A stretch of DNA of 32,499 nt from Spirochaetaceae bacterium. Its GTDB lineage: Bacteria > Spirochaetota > Spirochaetia > DSM-27196 > SLST01. Numbering within the stretch: position 1 is the stretch's first letter; every line of letters starts with the position of its first letter. This document shows positions 1 to 6,750 of this stretch, piece after piece. Below the pieces are notes generated by a model. That model saw nothing but the letters and a program-made list of their open reading frames with translations. It had not been told where the DNA came from and did no database searches. The translations under genes and the position numbers were made by a program. The stretch is taken from contig SKQU01000092.1 in NCBI GenBank assembly GCA_007118855.1, positions 1 through 32,499 of the forward strand, in the 5' to 3' direction.

Positions 1-1228
1 CCGCGGAGGCGACGATGACCGCGAGGCTCACCGTGCTTCGCCGGCCCGCGCGTCCGGCCTGCTGCCAGGCAGAGGCGACCGATCCCGGGTACCCGCCGAG
101 GACCGCCGCGTCGAGCCCCCCGATGTCTATGCCGAGCTCGAGCGCATTGGTCGACACGACGCCATGAATCGAGCCGTCGCGCAACCCGCGTTCGATCGCG
201 CGACGCTCGTTCGGAAGGTATCCGCCGCGGTACGCCTCGACCCGGATCCGCGAGTTCTCGTTGTACACGTTCGCGAGACTCCGGTTGATGTAGCTCGCGA
301 TGAGCTCGGTCCGCGTGCGCGAACGGCTGAAGACGATGGTCTTGACGCCGGCCCGCAGGAACCGGAGCGCGATCCGCTGACTCTCATTGACCACACCCCG
401 GCGGATGCCCTGCACCCGATCGACGAGCGGAGGATTGTAGAGGATGAGGTGCTTCTCTCCGGAAGGAGCGCCGTTGCGGTCGATCAGCACCATCTCCTTC
501 TCCACGATTCGGGCCGCAAGCTCACCCGGGTTCCCGATCGTCGCCGAACAGCAGATGAACACAGGATCCGACCCGTAGAACGAGGCGATCCGTCGCAGCC
601 GCCGGATCAGATTGGTCATGTGCGACCCGAAAATGCCCCGATAGGTATGCAGCTCGTCGATCACCACGTACTTCAGATTCCGCAGGAACTTGATCCACTT
701 GGGATGGTTCGGCAACACGCCGGCGTGCAGCATGTCCGGGTTTGAGATGACGATCTGACCCTTGTCGCGCGCAGAGACACGAAGCGAAACCGGCGTGTCT
801 CCGTCGTAGGTGACGATCTTCACGCCGAGCTCGCCCGCGATCACCGATTCGTTGAGCTCCGACTGCTGATCCTGGCTGAGCGCCTTCGTGGGAAAGAGGT
901 AGAGCGCCCGGCTTTCCGGCGTCTCGAGTATTGCCTGCAGCACCGCGAGGTTGTAGCACAGCGTCTTGCCCGACGCCGTGGGCGTCACCACTACGAAGTC
1001 CTTTTTCGCGCGTGCGGCGCGATACGACTCGGCCTGATGCGCGTAGAGTGAATCGACTCCGCGTCCTCTGAGCGCTTGATCGAGTCGCGGGTCGATGCCG
1101 TCCGGCAGCGGCTCGTAGGCACCCTCACGGGCAGGGATGCGCTCCCACCTGGTGACGCACGACATGAAGCCGTCATCGTCGCGGAGACTCCTGATCACCT
1201 CGGATACCCGATCCATCCTCTGCATCAT
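1..1228 (-). CDS. MrfA/YprA-type DEAD/DEAH-box helicase (3' end cut off by window)
   Basis: The N-terminal ~409 codons of a superfamily 2 DNA helicase; the gene continues past the left edge. Translating the minus strand gives an N-terminal segment with SLYAHQAESYRA (Q-motif-like), Walker A TPTASGKT near 964-987, motif Ia LFPTKALSQDQ, an SNPDMLH segment, the Walker B box VIDELHTYRG near 640-665, motif III CSATIGNPGELA, and a C-terminal helicase half with ALELGIDIGGLDA and QQAGRAGR. This order is typical of the YprA/Hrq1 group. B. subtilis MrfA, a member, acts in mitomycin C damage repair and carries a C-terminal DUF1998 zinc region; that part would lie outside this window. Start is uncertain: in-frame ATGs occur at 1258, 1228, 1225 and 1216. 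A TACTAT -10-like box overlaps 1228, and the protein from 1216 (MDRVSEVIRSLR) resembles the family N terminus, so 1216 is a real alternative. Divergent from glgC. Confidence 0.9.
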   Translation of the reverse strand, partial: MMQRMDRVSEVIRSLRDDDGFMSCVTRWERIPAREGAYEPLPDGIDPRLDQALRGRGVDSLYAHQAESYRAARAKKDFVVVTPTASGKTLCYNLAVLQAILETPESRALYLFPTKALSQDQQSELNESVIAGELGVKIVTYDGDTPVSLRVSARDKGQIVISNPDMLHAGVLPNHPKWIKFLRNLKYVVIDELHTYRGIFGSHMTNLIRRLRRIASFYGSDPVFICCSATIGNPGELAARIVEKEMVLIDRNGAPSGEKHLILYNPPLVDRVQGIRRGVVNESQRIALRFLRAGVKTIVFSRSRTRTELIASYINRSLANVYNENSRIRVEAYRGGYLPNERRAIERGLRDGSIHGVVSTNALELGIDIGGLDAAVLGGYPGSVASAWQQAGRAGRRSTVSLAVIVASA

Positions 1229-1268
1229 AGTACGATTCGCTTTTTGCGCAATCCTCATCAATCAATTC

Positions 1269-1297
1269 TTGACCGCCGGGTATAGGCGGCTTAGACT
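1269..1297 (+). promoter_or_regulatory. Sigma70-like promoter of glgC, predicted leaderless
   Basis: The -35 box TTGACC is at 1269-1274, followed by a 17-bp spacer and a -10 box TAGACT at 1292-1297. Only six bases (acatcg) separate the -10 from the ATG at 1304, so the normal transcription start falls on the A of the start codon. No Shine-Dalgarno precedes the ATG. The boxes are seen directly; the leaderless transcript is inferred. Confidence 0.6.
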
Positions 1298-1303
1298 ACA
1301 TCG

Positions 1304-2590
1304 ATGCCGAAGACCAATGTCCTGACGATCGTCCTCGGGGGCGGCAAGGGAACGCGACTCTACCCGCTCACGAAGGACCGAGCCAAACCGGCGGTTCCCT
1401 TCGGCGGCAAGTATCGACTCGTAGACATTCCACTGTCAAACAGCATCAATGCCGGATTCAAGAAGATCTACGTACTCACGCAGTTCAACACCGCCTCGCT
1501 GCACCTGCACATCGGCAGCACCTACCTCTTCGACGCCTTCACCAGAGGCTTCGTCGAAATCCTCGCGGCCGAACAGACCTTTGACCATCAGGGGTGGTAC
1601 GAAGGCACCGGAGACGCCGTGCGCAAGAACTTCGTCCACTTCCGGACGCAGACCCCGGAACACTACCTGATCCTCTCAGGCGACCAGCTCTACCGCATGG
1701 ACCTCGAGGATTTTTTCCGCGAGCACCTCGAGCACGACAACGACGTGACGATCGCCGCGACGACCGTAGACCGCGGTCAGGCGGAGAGTCTGGGGATTCT
1801 CACCGTCGACGAGACGACCCGAATCACCGATTTCACCGAGAAACCCCGGGCGGGCGTCGACATTGCTCACATGAAGATCCCGGATGAGCTGCACCCCAAC
1901 CGCGAGCACCTTGCGATCGGCCGCGAGTACCTCGCCTCCATGGGCATCTATTTCTTCAAGGCATCTGCACTCGAGCGGGCCCTGGATAACGAGCTCGCAG
2001 ACTTCGGTAAGGAAATCATCCCCATGATCATCAACAATGAGAAGGCGGGAGCGTACGTCTACTCGGGGTTCTGGGAGGACATTGGGACGATCCGCAGCTT
2101 CTACGACACCAACCTCAACCTCGCGAGCATCAACCCGGCGTTCAACTTCTACGTCGAGCGCTCACCCATCTACACCCGCCGTCGGGATCTTCCGGCGAGC
2201 AAGTTCAACTCATGCGTCCTGTCCAACTCGATCGCCGCCGACGGATGTATCATCACGAACGCCACCATCCGGCACTCGGTCGTCGGAATCCGCACGATTA
2301 TCGAATCGGGAGCCGAGCTGGACGGCGTGATCTGCATGGGCGCCGATTACTACGAGACGCCGGAGCAACGCGCCTTCAACCGCGAGAACGGTATTCCGGA
2401 CCTTGGGATCGGCTCGGACACGCGCATCGCGCGCGCGATCATCGACAAGGATACCCGCATAGGCGCCGGATGCCGGATCGGCGTGAGCGGCACGGTTCCC
2501 GAGGACGGCGACTACGGAAACTATCACGTGCGCGACGGCATCATCATCGTCCCGAAGAACGGCACGGTACAGGCAGGCACCGTGATCTAA
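1304..2590 (+). CDS. glgC: Glucose-1-phosphate adenylyltransferase (ADP-glucose pyrophosphorylase)
   Basis: Makes ADP-glucose and pyrophosphate from ATP and glucose-1-phosphate, the committed step of bacterial glycogen synthesis; cytosolic. The 428-residue length is normal for the family. The nucleotidyltransferase domain opens with VLGGGKGTRLYPLT and continues with RAKPAVPFGGKYRLVDIPLSN. The family segments GTGDAVRKN, LSGDQLYRMD and ITDFTEKP follow. The C-terminal third carries the hexapeptide-like repeats of the left-handed beta-helix (for example SVVGIRTIIESGAELDGVICMGADYYE, in part). The ATG at 1304 is chosen because it gives the canonical N terminus and sits 6 nt after a -10 box; no Shine-Dalgarno is present. 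No other glg gene lies beside it, so it appears to be a single-gene transcript. Its stop overlaps the stop of the convergent NUDIX gene by two bases, leaving no room for an ordinary terminator. Confidence 0.97.
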   Translation: MPKTNVLTIVLGGGKGTRLYPLTKDRAKPAVPFGGKYRLVDIPLSNSINAGFKKIYVLTQFNTASLHLHIGSTYLFDAFTRGFVEILAAEQTFDHQGWYEGTGDAVRKNFVHFRTQTPEHYLILSGDQLYRMDLEDFFREHLEHDNDVTIAATTVDRGQAESLGILTVDETTRITDFTEKPRAGVDIAHMKIPDELHPNREHLAIGREYLASMGIYFFKASALERALDNELADFGKEIIPMIINNEKAGAYVYSGFWEDIGTIRSFYDTNLNLASINPAFNFYVERSPIYTRRRDLPASKFNSCVLSNSIAADGCIITNATIRHSVVGIRTIIESGAELDGVICMGADYYETPEQRAFNRENGIPDLGIGSDTRIARAIIDKDTRIGAGCRIGVSGTVPEDGDYGNYHVRDGIIIVPKNGTVQAGTVI

Positions 2591-2973
2591 TCACGTGAGA
2601 CGGCGAGCGACCGCAGAAGTGATGCGTCCGACGGCGCCAGATCAAGCGCGAGCGCCTCGCCGATCGTATAGTACCCTGACGCCTCGTGCTCGCGCAGCTC
2701 GATTTCGGCGTCGGCTACGGTAACTTCATACCCAACGAGCAGATAGCATTCCCCCTGGTGAGTGAACCGCGCTTCGCCGACCGGCCTTCCGACGTCGGCC
2801 TCGATCCCGAGCTCTTCCCGCAGTTCGCGCCTCAGCGCCTGTGCGGGGGCTTCACCGGCGTCGGACTTCCCCCCGGGAAGCTCCCAGCATCCGCCCAGGT
2901 CTCCGCCGTCGGGTCGCCGCACGAGCAGAAGGTGTTCACCGCGCCGGATGAGCGCGGCCGTTGAGACGCGCAT
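2587..2973 (-). CDS. NUDIX hydrolase, MutT-like
   Basis: A small NUDIX hydrolase of 128 residues, expected to cleave a nucleoside diphosphate linked to another group X. MutT-type 8-oxo-dGTP cleaning is possible, but the substrate cannot be read from sequence. The Nudix box is complete: GGKSDAGEAPAQALRRELRE, followed by ELGI, fits the G-x5-E-x7-R-E-U-x-E-E-x-G-U pattern. The preceding RRPDGGDLGGCWELPGG is also typical of MutT-like proteins. The start at 2973 gives MRVSTAALIRRGEHLLLVRR, the normal first beta strand; the frame stays open upstream to 3024, but that adds residues unlike the family. The start lies 4 nt after the stop of the preceding membrane-protein gene and has no clear Shine-Dalgarno, so translation is probably coupled. 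Last gene of the five-gene minus-strand operon. Confidence 0.9.
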   Translation of the reverse strand: MRVSTAALIRRGEHLLLVRRPDGGDLGGCWELPGGKSDAGEAPAQALRRELREELGIEADVGRPVGEARFTHQGECYLLVGYEVTVADAEIELREHEASGYYTIGEALALDLAPSDASLLRSLAVSRD

Positions 2974-2977
2974 CGAC

Positions 2978-3391
2978 TCAGAGAAACAGCACGCGGTGGA
3001 AGAAGAAATGAAGCACCGCGACAAGGAGTCCGAGATACGCCAGATTCTCCGAGTTCTTCAGAAAGATCGACTCGAGACGAGTCACGAAGCCCGACTCCAC
3101 CGTGCTCTTCTCACAGTAGTAGGCGAGCATCAATGTACCGCCAAGGATCATCCCCGCCAGAGCGGGTACGATATCGCCGATGATAATGACGTCATCCGGA
3201 TGCACGCTCAGAAACTGGAAGAACCCGACGAGCAGCGTGACCACTCCCAGACCGAACCGGAACCCGGGACTCTTGAAGACATCGGCGCTGAAGAACGCGC
3301 CGACCCGCAGTTTTTCGTGCAGCTGGTCGAACGCCAGGCTGACACTCGCAAGTATCAGGGTGACGATCGACAGCAGATAGACTTGATACAT
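2978..3391 (-). CDS. Unknown small integral membrane protein
   Basis: Not recognised. The product is 137 residues and very hydrophobic, with about four predicted membrane spans: roughly residues 3-21, 42-60, 65-90 and 115-133. Short polar stretches lie between them, including SVHPDDV after span 2 and EKSTVESGFVTRLESIF before span 4. The ATG at 3391 is preceded by a good Shine-Dalgarno (AGGAGAGG, 6 nt before the ATG), whereas the longer frame to 3439 has none. It sits 44 nt after a one-span membrane protein and 4 nt before the NUDIX gene, inside an operon headed by a lipoprotein and nnr. The context suggests an envelope or housekeeping role but gives no function. Confidence 0.7.
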   Translation of the reverse strand: MYQVYLLSIVTLILASVSLAFDQLHEKLRVGAFFSADVFKSPGFRFGLGVVTLLVGFFQFLSVHPDDVIIIGDIVPALAGMILGGTLMLAYYCEKSTVESGFVTRLESIFLKNSENLAYLGLLVAVLHFFFHRVLFL

Positions 3392-3435
3392 CCGGGACCT
3401 CTCCTGTATCAGGATAGCGTGAGGGCCGCGGCGGG

Positions 3436-3963
3436 TCAATGGAGCGGCAATCGGTGCGTATGGGTCCGTCCGCGCAGCGTCACCTCCAGCGGCACCTCCT
3501 CCCGCTCGAGGAAGCGGTCGGCATGCTCGCCGGAGAGGACGTGGCGTATGGTGATTGGGTGCTCCGGATCGGTCGGCAGGGTGTCGGTTATCTCGCTGCC
3601 GTCCGGAACGGTCACGCGGACGAGCGTATCGGCCCCTTCGAGGAGCACCGCATCCGTCGTTCGCCTGATCGTCAAGCTGAGGTAGATATCGGTATCGAAG
3701 ACGAATGCGCCGCCTTCGAGCACGAAACCGTCAATCTCGCTCGCCGCGGTCCCGGGGCGGATGAACAGCAGGTAGATCACGAACATGACCAGAACCAGCA
3801 CGATGTCGAGCAGAATGATGATCAGCGACCGGTTGCGCGCGAACAGTCCCACAGGCTCGGGCTTCTGCTCCTGTTTCAGCGCGAGCCGTTCTTCGCGGTC
3901 ATAGTGCCGGACGAATCGGTCGGACTCGGCCGTCTCGTCACCGCCCCGCCGCGCCGCAGACAT
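3436..3963 (-). CDS. Unknown single-span membrane protein
   Basis: Not recognised. The product is 175 residues. The first 45 are polar and highly charged (cytoplasmic by the positive-inside rule), one membrane span follows at about residues 46-68 (RNRSLIIILLDIVLVLVMFV and on), and the remaining ~105 residues look like a beta-rich extracytoplasmic domain with phrases such as ADTLVRVTVPDGSEITDTLP. The start is ATG 3963, because a strong Shine-Dalgarno (GGGAGG, 7 nt upstream) lies inside the end of nnr; the genes overlap by 26 bases. The frame remains open to 4023 without support. It is in the same operon as nnr and the lipoprotein. A bitopic envelope protein is a safe description; no enzymatic motif is visible. 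Confidence 0.75.
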   Translation of the reverse strand: MSAARRGGDETAESDRFVRHYDREERLALKQEQKPEPVGLFARNRSLIIILLDIVLVLVMFVIYLLFIRPGTAASEIDGFVLEGGAFVFDTDIYLSLTIRRTTDAVLLEGADTLVRVTVPDGSEITDTLPTDPEHPITIRHVLSGEHADRFLEREEVPLEVTLRGRTHTHRLPLH

Positions 3964-5449
3964 CGACGATCCTCCCGATTTCGGCCGGCAGCTGTTCGGC
4001 CAGGAAGAGCCCGACGCGTGCACGCAGCGTCCGTCCGGCCTGCTGATGCGCGATCACCGCCGCCCGTGCGGCGGTCCACGCATCCATCCCGCCGGCCAGC
4101 AACCCTCCGATCGCACCGGCGAGGACGTCGCCGCTGCCGCCGGTGCCCATCGCGGCGTTCATGCCGTCGATCACGGCAAACCGTCCGTCCGGACGCGCGA
4201 CGACCGTCGTACTCGCCTTGCCCACGACGACCGCGCCGCTCTGTGCGGCCAGCCGCAGGCTCGCGTCGACGAAATCCTCGCTCACGGTCTTCACGTCGGT
4301 CCCGAGTACGCGCGCGAGCTCACCGGGGTGCGGCGTGAGCACCCATCCGTCATGAAGACCCCGCAGCAACCGGTCCATCCCCCTGCCGGCGAGCAGATTC
4401 AGCCCGTCGGCGTCGATGACTCCCCGGGAGGCTCGCCCCAGAATCGTCTCGAGCTGCGAAGCTCGTGACCCGCCGGTTCCCCAGCCCGGCCCTGCAACGA
4501 CCGCATCCGCGTGCCCGATCGCCCCGTCGAGCTCGTCGAGCGGGCGAACCATCACGGACCTGACGAGCGATGCGATGATCGGGTGGACTGCGGCATCTGC
4601 GTAGATCGTCACCAGCCCGGCGCGGCAGCGGGCAGCCGCTTCGGCCGCGAGAACCGGGGCTCCCGTCGTCCCGACCGCACCGCCGACGACGGCGACGACG
4701 CCGCGCTTCGTCTTGTAGGCGCCGGCACCGAGCGGCTCGAGGAGCCCGTCGAGGTCCGACGACCCGAGCAGATCGCCCGGCAGCTCCGGGTCCTCGATCA
4801 GCGCGGTGGGAAACGAGAGCGCGACCGGAACGATCTCGCCGCAGTACGGCCGGCCCAGCGGCGTGTAGAGACAGGTCTTGGGCAAGCCCATCGTCAGCGT
4901 CCAGGAGGCGTTCACGACCGGCATCCCGGGACGCCACCGGTCTCCCAGGCCGCTCGGTGCGTCTACCGCCGCGACACGCGCCCCTGAAGCGTTGACCGCC
5001 GCGCAGATGGAGTCGAGCGGCGCCCGCAGCGCCCCGCGGATGCCGGTGCCGGCAAGCCCGTCGATGATCACCTCACTCGAGGCGATCGCGCTCCGGCACT
5101 GATCCTCGGCGCTCGGCCACTCGCTCACCGGTATCCCGAGATTCCGCACGATATCCGCGTGAAGGCGCCCCTGCTCGCCCAACTCGCCCAGGGCGGCGGC
5201 AAGCACCACCGTCACGGGAACCCCGTCCAGCGCCGCGTAGCGGGCCATCACGAGCGCGTCGCCGCCGTTATTGCCCCGCCCCACAACAACACACATGGGC
5301 GCGGCATGAGAATCACGGTGAATCCGGGGGCTGAGCTCGTCCCAGGCGCGCAATCCGGCGCTCTCCATCAGCAGCAACTCGGGAATACCGTACTCGTCAC
5401 GGGAACGGCGATCGATCTCCTGCATCGCCTCCGATCCTGCGAGCTTCAC
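3938..5449 (-). CDS. nnr: Bifunctional NAD(P)H-hydrate epimerase / ADP-dependent dehydratase
   Basis: Repairs the damaged cofactors NADHX and NADPHX. The N-terminal NnrE half epimerises the S and R hydrates and the C-terminal NnrD half dehydrates the S form using ADP; cytosolic. The NnrE part begins EMQ-like (AMQEIDRRSRDEYGIPELLL) and has VVGRGNNGGDALVMAR near residues 57-70 and DAPSGLGDRWRPG. The NnrD part (about 225-500) has VVAVVGGAVGTTGAPVLAAE, VVAGPGWGTG, VIDADGLNLLAG, TPHPGELARVLG and MGTGGSGDVLAGAIGGLLAG. GTG 5449 is the start: it overlaps the lipoprotein stop as GTGA, has a purine-rich GAGGCAGGG just upstream, and yields the family N terminus [10 protein letters not shown]. The frame extends to 5488 but that would overlap the upstream gene by 43 bases. 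Both catalytic halves look intact (503 residues). Confidence 0.95.
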   Translation of the reverse strand: MKLAGSEAMQEIDRRSRDEYGIPELLLMESAGLRAWDELSPRIHRDSHAAPMCVVVGRGNNGGDALVMARYAALDGVPVTVVLAAALGELGEQGRLHADIVRNLGIPVSEWPSAEDQCRSAIASSEVIIDGLAGTGIRGALRAPLDSICAAVNASGARVAAVDAPSGLGDRWRPGMPVVNASWTLTMGLPKTCLYTPLGRPYCGEIVPVALSFPTALIEDPELPGDLLGSSDLDGLLEPLGAGAYKTKRGVVAVVGGAVGTTGAPVLAAEAAARCRAGLVTIYADAAVHPIIASLVRSVMVRPLDELDGAIGHADAVVAGPGWGTGGSRASQLETILGRASRGVIDADGLNLLAGRGMDRLLRGLHDGWVLTPHPGELARVLGTDVKTVSEDFVDASLRLAAQSGAVVVGKASTTVVARPDGRFAVIDGMNAAMGTGGSGDVLAGAIGGLLAGGMDAWTAARAAVIAHQQAGRTLRARVGLFLAEQLPAEIGRIVDVCGAAGR

Positions 5450-6672
5450 CGTCCCTGCCTCGCTTCGAACAGGCGGTCGGTTCGCCACCAGACGATTGAC
5501 ACGTCTTCGCGTGTCGCGAACATCGCGCTCAGGATGCCGGTGTTGGAGAGGTTGAGGTCCCGGATCACGATCTCATTGTAGTCGATATCGAGGGTCCGGC
5601 GGCGTATCACCTGGCCGCTCGTGTGTAGAATGAGGAGCTGGCTCTGCTCGCGACTCTCCTTGCTGAGCAGGAAGAGGTGCTCCCCCGGTGCGGCACCGAT
5701 GAGCTCGTAGTAGAACTCCTGTTCGTCTGCGGTAGAACCGAACAGCGAATCCCGCCGTACGTTGCGCGGCACCTCCACGTACCCCTCGTACCCGCCGTCG
5801 TCTATGTCGATCCAGTAGACGCGACTCATCAGCCGGTCCACGGACTCGACTCTCTGGGCCGGACCGTGCCGCTCACGGACGTAGTAGTTCACCTTCAGGT
5901 AGAGCCGACGCAGATCGTGATCCGGCCGGACCGACTCGAGTAACGGCGCCGCGGCGGTCTCCGTGGGAACCGGAAGCGCATCAGGAGTGATCTCTATGCG
6001 CCGCAGAAGGGTGCCGTCGGCGGCGAACCAGTACACGATCGTCCGGGGAGGGGCGAGCGCCGTCACGACGATCTCGTCGTTGGCCATCACATCGATCGAC
6101 TTGATGAAGGGGAAGAAGGCGCCTCCTATGCCCTCCTGACCGAGATAGTCGATCTGGCGTCCCGTCCGGTCGAGCCGGACGACGAGGCGGTTCAGCATGA
6201 CGCCGAGCTCCTCGTCGAAGACGGCGACGCGATCAGGCACCTGGTCCTCCACGAGCAGCGTACTCTCGCTCGTGACCGCGATCTCTCCCACGATGTTGAA
6301 CGGATACTCGAATGCACGCCGATTGGAGACGCGATCACCATCGGCGCCGGTCCGAAGCATCACCGGCCGGGGATTCTGTGCGGGGTTGAAGTAGAGGGTG
6401 AGCAGGTCCCCGAACGAGGTGAACTCCATGATCCGGTTATCGTAGCCGCTGGCGAGGTAGAACAGGCCGCCCCGCATCGCGAGGCGGGTCTTGCGGGTCA
6501 CCGCCGACCCGTCGAGAAAGAGCCCGACCTGGTCTTCCATCTTCCCGTACTCGATCGAGAAGAGCCCTTCGCGCTGGAGCAGCGGCACCTGCGCCCGGCC
6601 GCAACCGGAGGCGAGGAGCCATACGAGCAAGACGAAGACAGGGAGACTCGGAAAGAGGAAACGTCGCGGCAT
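5446..6672 (-). CDS. Spirochaete-type lipoprotein with propeller-like repeats (LIC_12708-like)
   Basis: A 408-residue exported lipoprotein. The signal peptide ([20 protein letters not shown]) ends in a lipobox-like LASGC, so Cys24 or a close neighbour should be lipidated. The mature part is rich in short beta strands with recurring ExxxLVED/[14 protein letters not shown]/NDEIVVTA patterns, which suggest an NHL- or propeller-like fold. From memory it resembles the spirochaete family named LIC_12708, whose role is unknown; that assignment is moderate. ATG 6672 is preferred over ATG 6684, because 6684 lies inside the -10 box TAGTAT (6688-6683). It is the first gene of the operon with nnr and is joined to nnr by a GTGA overlap. 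It is divergent from secA, and their promoters are back to back. Confidence 0.8.
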   Translation of the reverse strand: MPRRFLFPSLPVFVLLVWLLASGCGRAQVPLLQREGLFSIEYGKMEDQVGLFLDGSAVTRKTRLAMRGGLFYLASGYDNRIMEFTSFGDLLTLYFNPAQNPRPVMLRTGADGDRVSNRRAFEYPFNIVGEIAVTSESTLLVEDQVPDRVAVFDEELGVMLNRLVVRLDRTGRQIDYLGQEGIGGAFFPFIKSIDVMANDEIVVTALAPPRTIVYWFAADGTLLRRIEITPDALPVPTETAAAPLLESVRPDHDLRRLYLKVNYYVRERHGPAQRVESVDRLMSRVYWIDIDDGGYEGYVEVPRNVRRDSLFGSTADEQEFYYELIGAAPGEHLFLLSKESREQSQLLILHTSGQVIRRRTLDIDYNEIVIRDLNLSNTGILSAMFATREDVSIVWWRTDRLFEARQGR

Positions 6673-6682
6673 CTGGTACCGC

Positions 6683-6712
6683 ATACTACCTGCCGGGCCC
6701 GCCCGGTGTCAA
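6683..6712 (-). promoter_or_regulatory. Promoter of the lipoprotein-nnr operon
   Basis: On the minus strand a perfect -35 box TTGACA (6712-6707) is followed by an 18-bp spacer and a -10 box TAGTAT (6688-6683). The expected transcription start is near 6676, so the mRNA would begin only about four bases before the ATG at 6672. No Shine-Dalgarno is visible. The -35 is back to back with that of secA, forming the inverted repeat GTCAA-tc-TTGAC at 6708-6719. Confidence 0.6.
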
Positions 6713-6714
6713 TC

Positions 6715-6744
6715 TTGACCCGACTCTCACCGGCCCGCTACATT
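6715..6744 (+). promoter_or_regulatory. Sigma70-like promoter of secA, predicted leaderless
   Basis: The -35 box TTGACC (6715-6720), an 18-bp spacer and the -10 box TACATT (6739-6744) lead directly to ATG 6751, with six bases between the -10 and the ATG. This is the same geometry as glgC. There is no Shine-Dalgarno. Transcription is expected to start at or within a base or two of the ATG. Confidence 0.6.
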
Positions 6745-6750
6745 CACGGT

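Noticed and set aside
164-745. A 193-codon plus-strand gene at the left edge
   Set aside because: It is antisense to the helicase, whose motifs (Walker A, DELH, CSAT, QQAGRAGR) show that the minus strand codes.
6706-6750. Fifteen extra N-terminal codons for SecA
   Set aside because: They overlap the -35/-10 promoter. The family N terminus begins exactly at ATG 6751.
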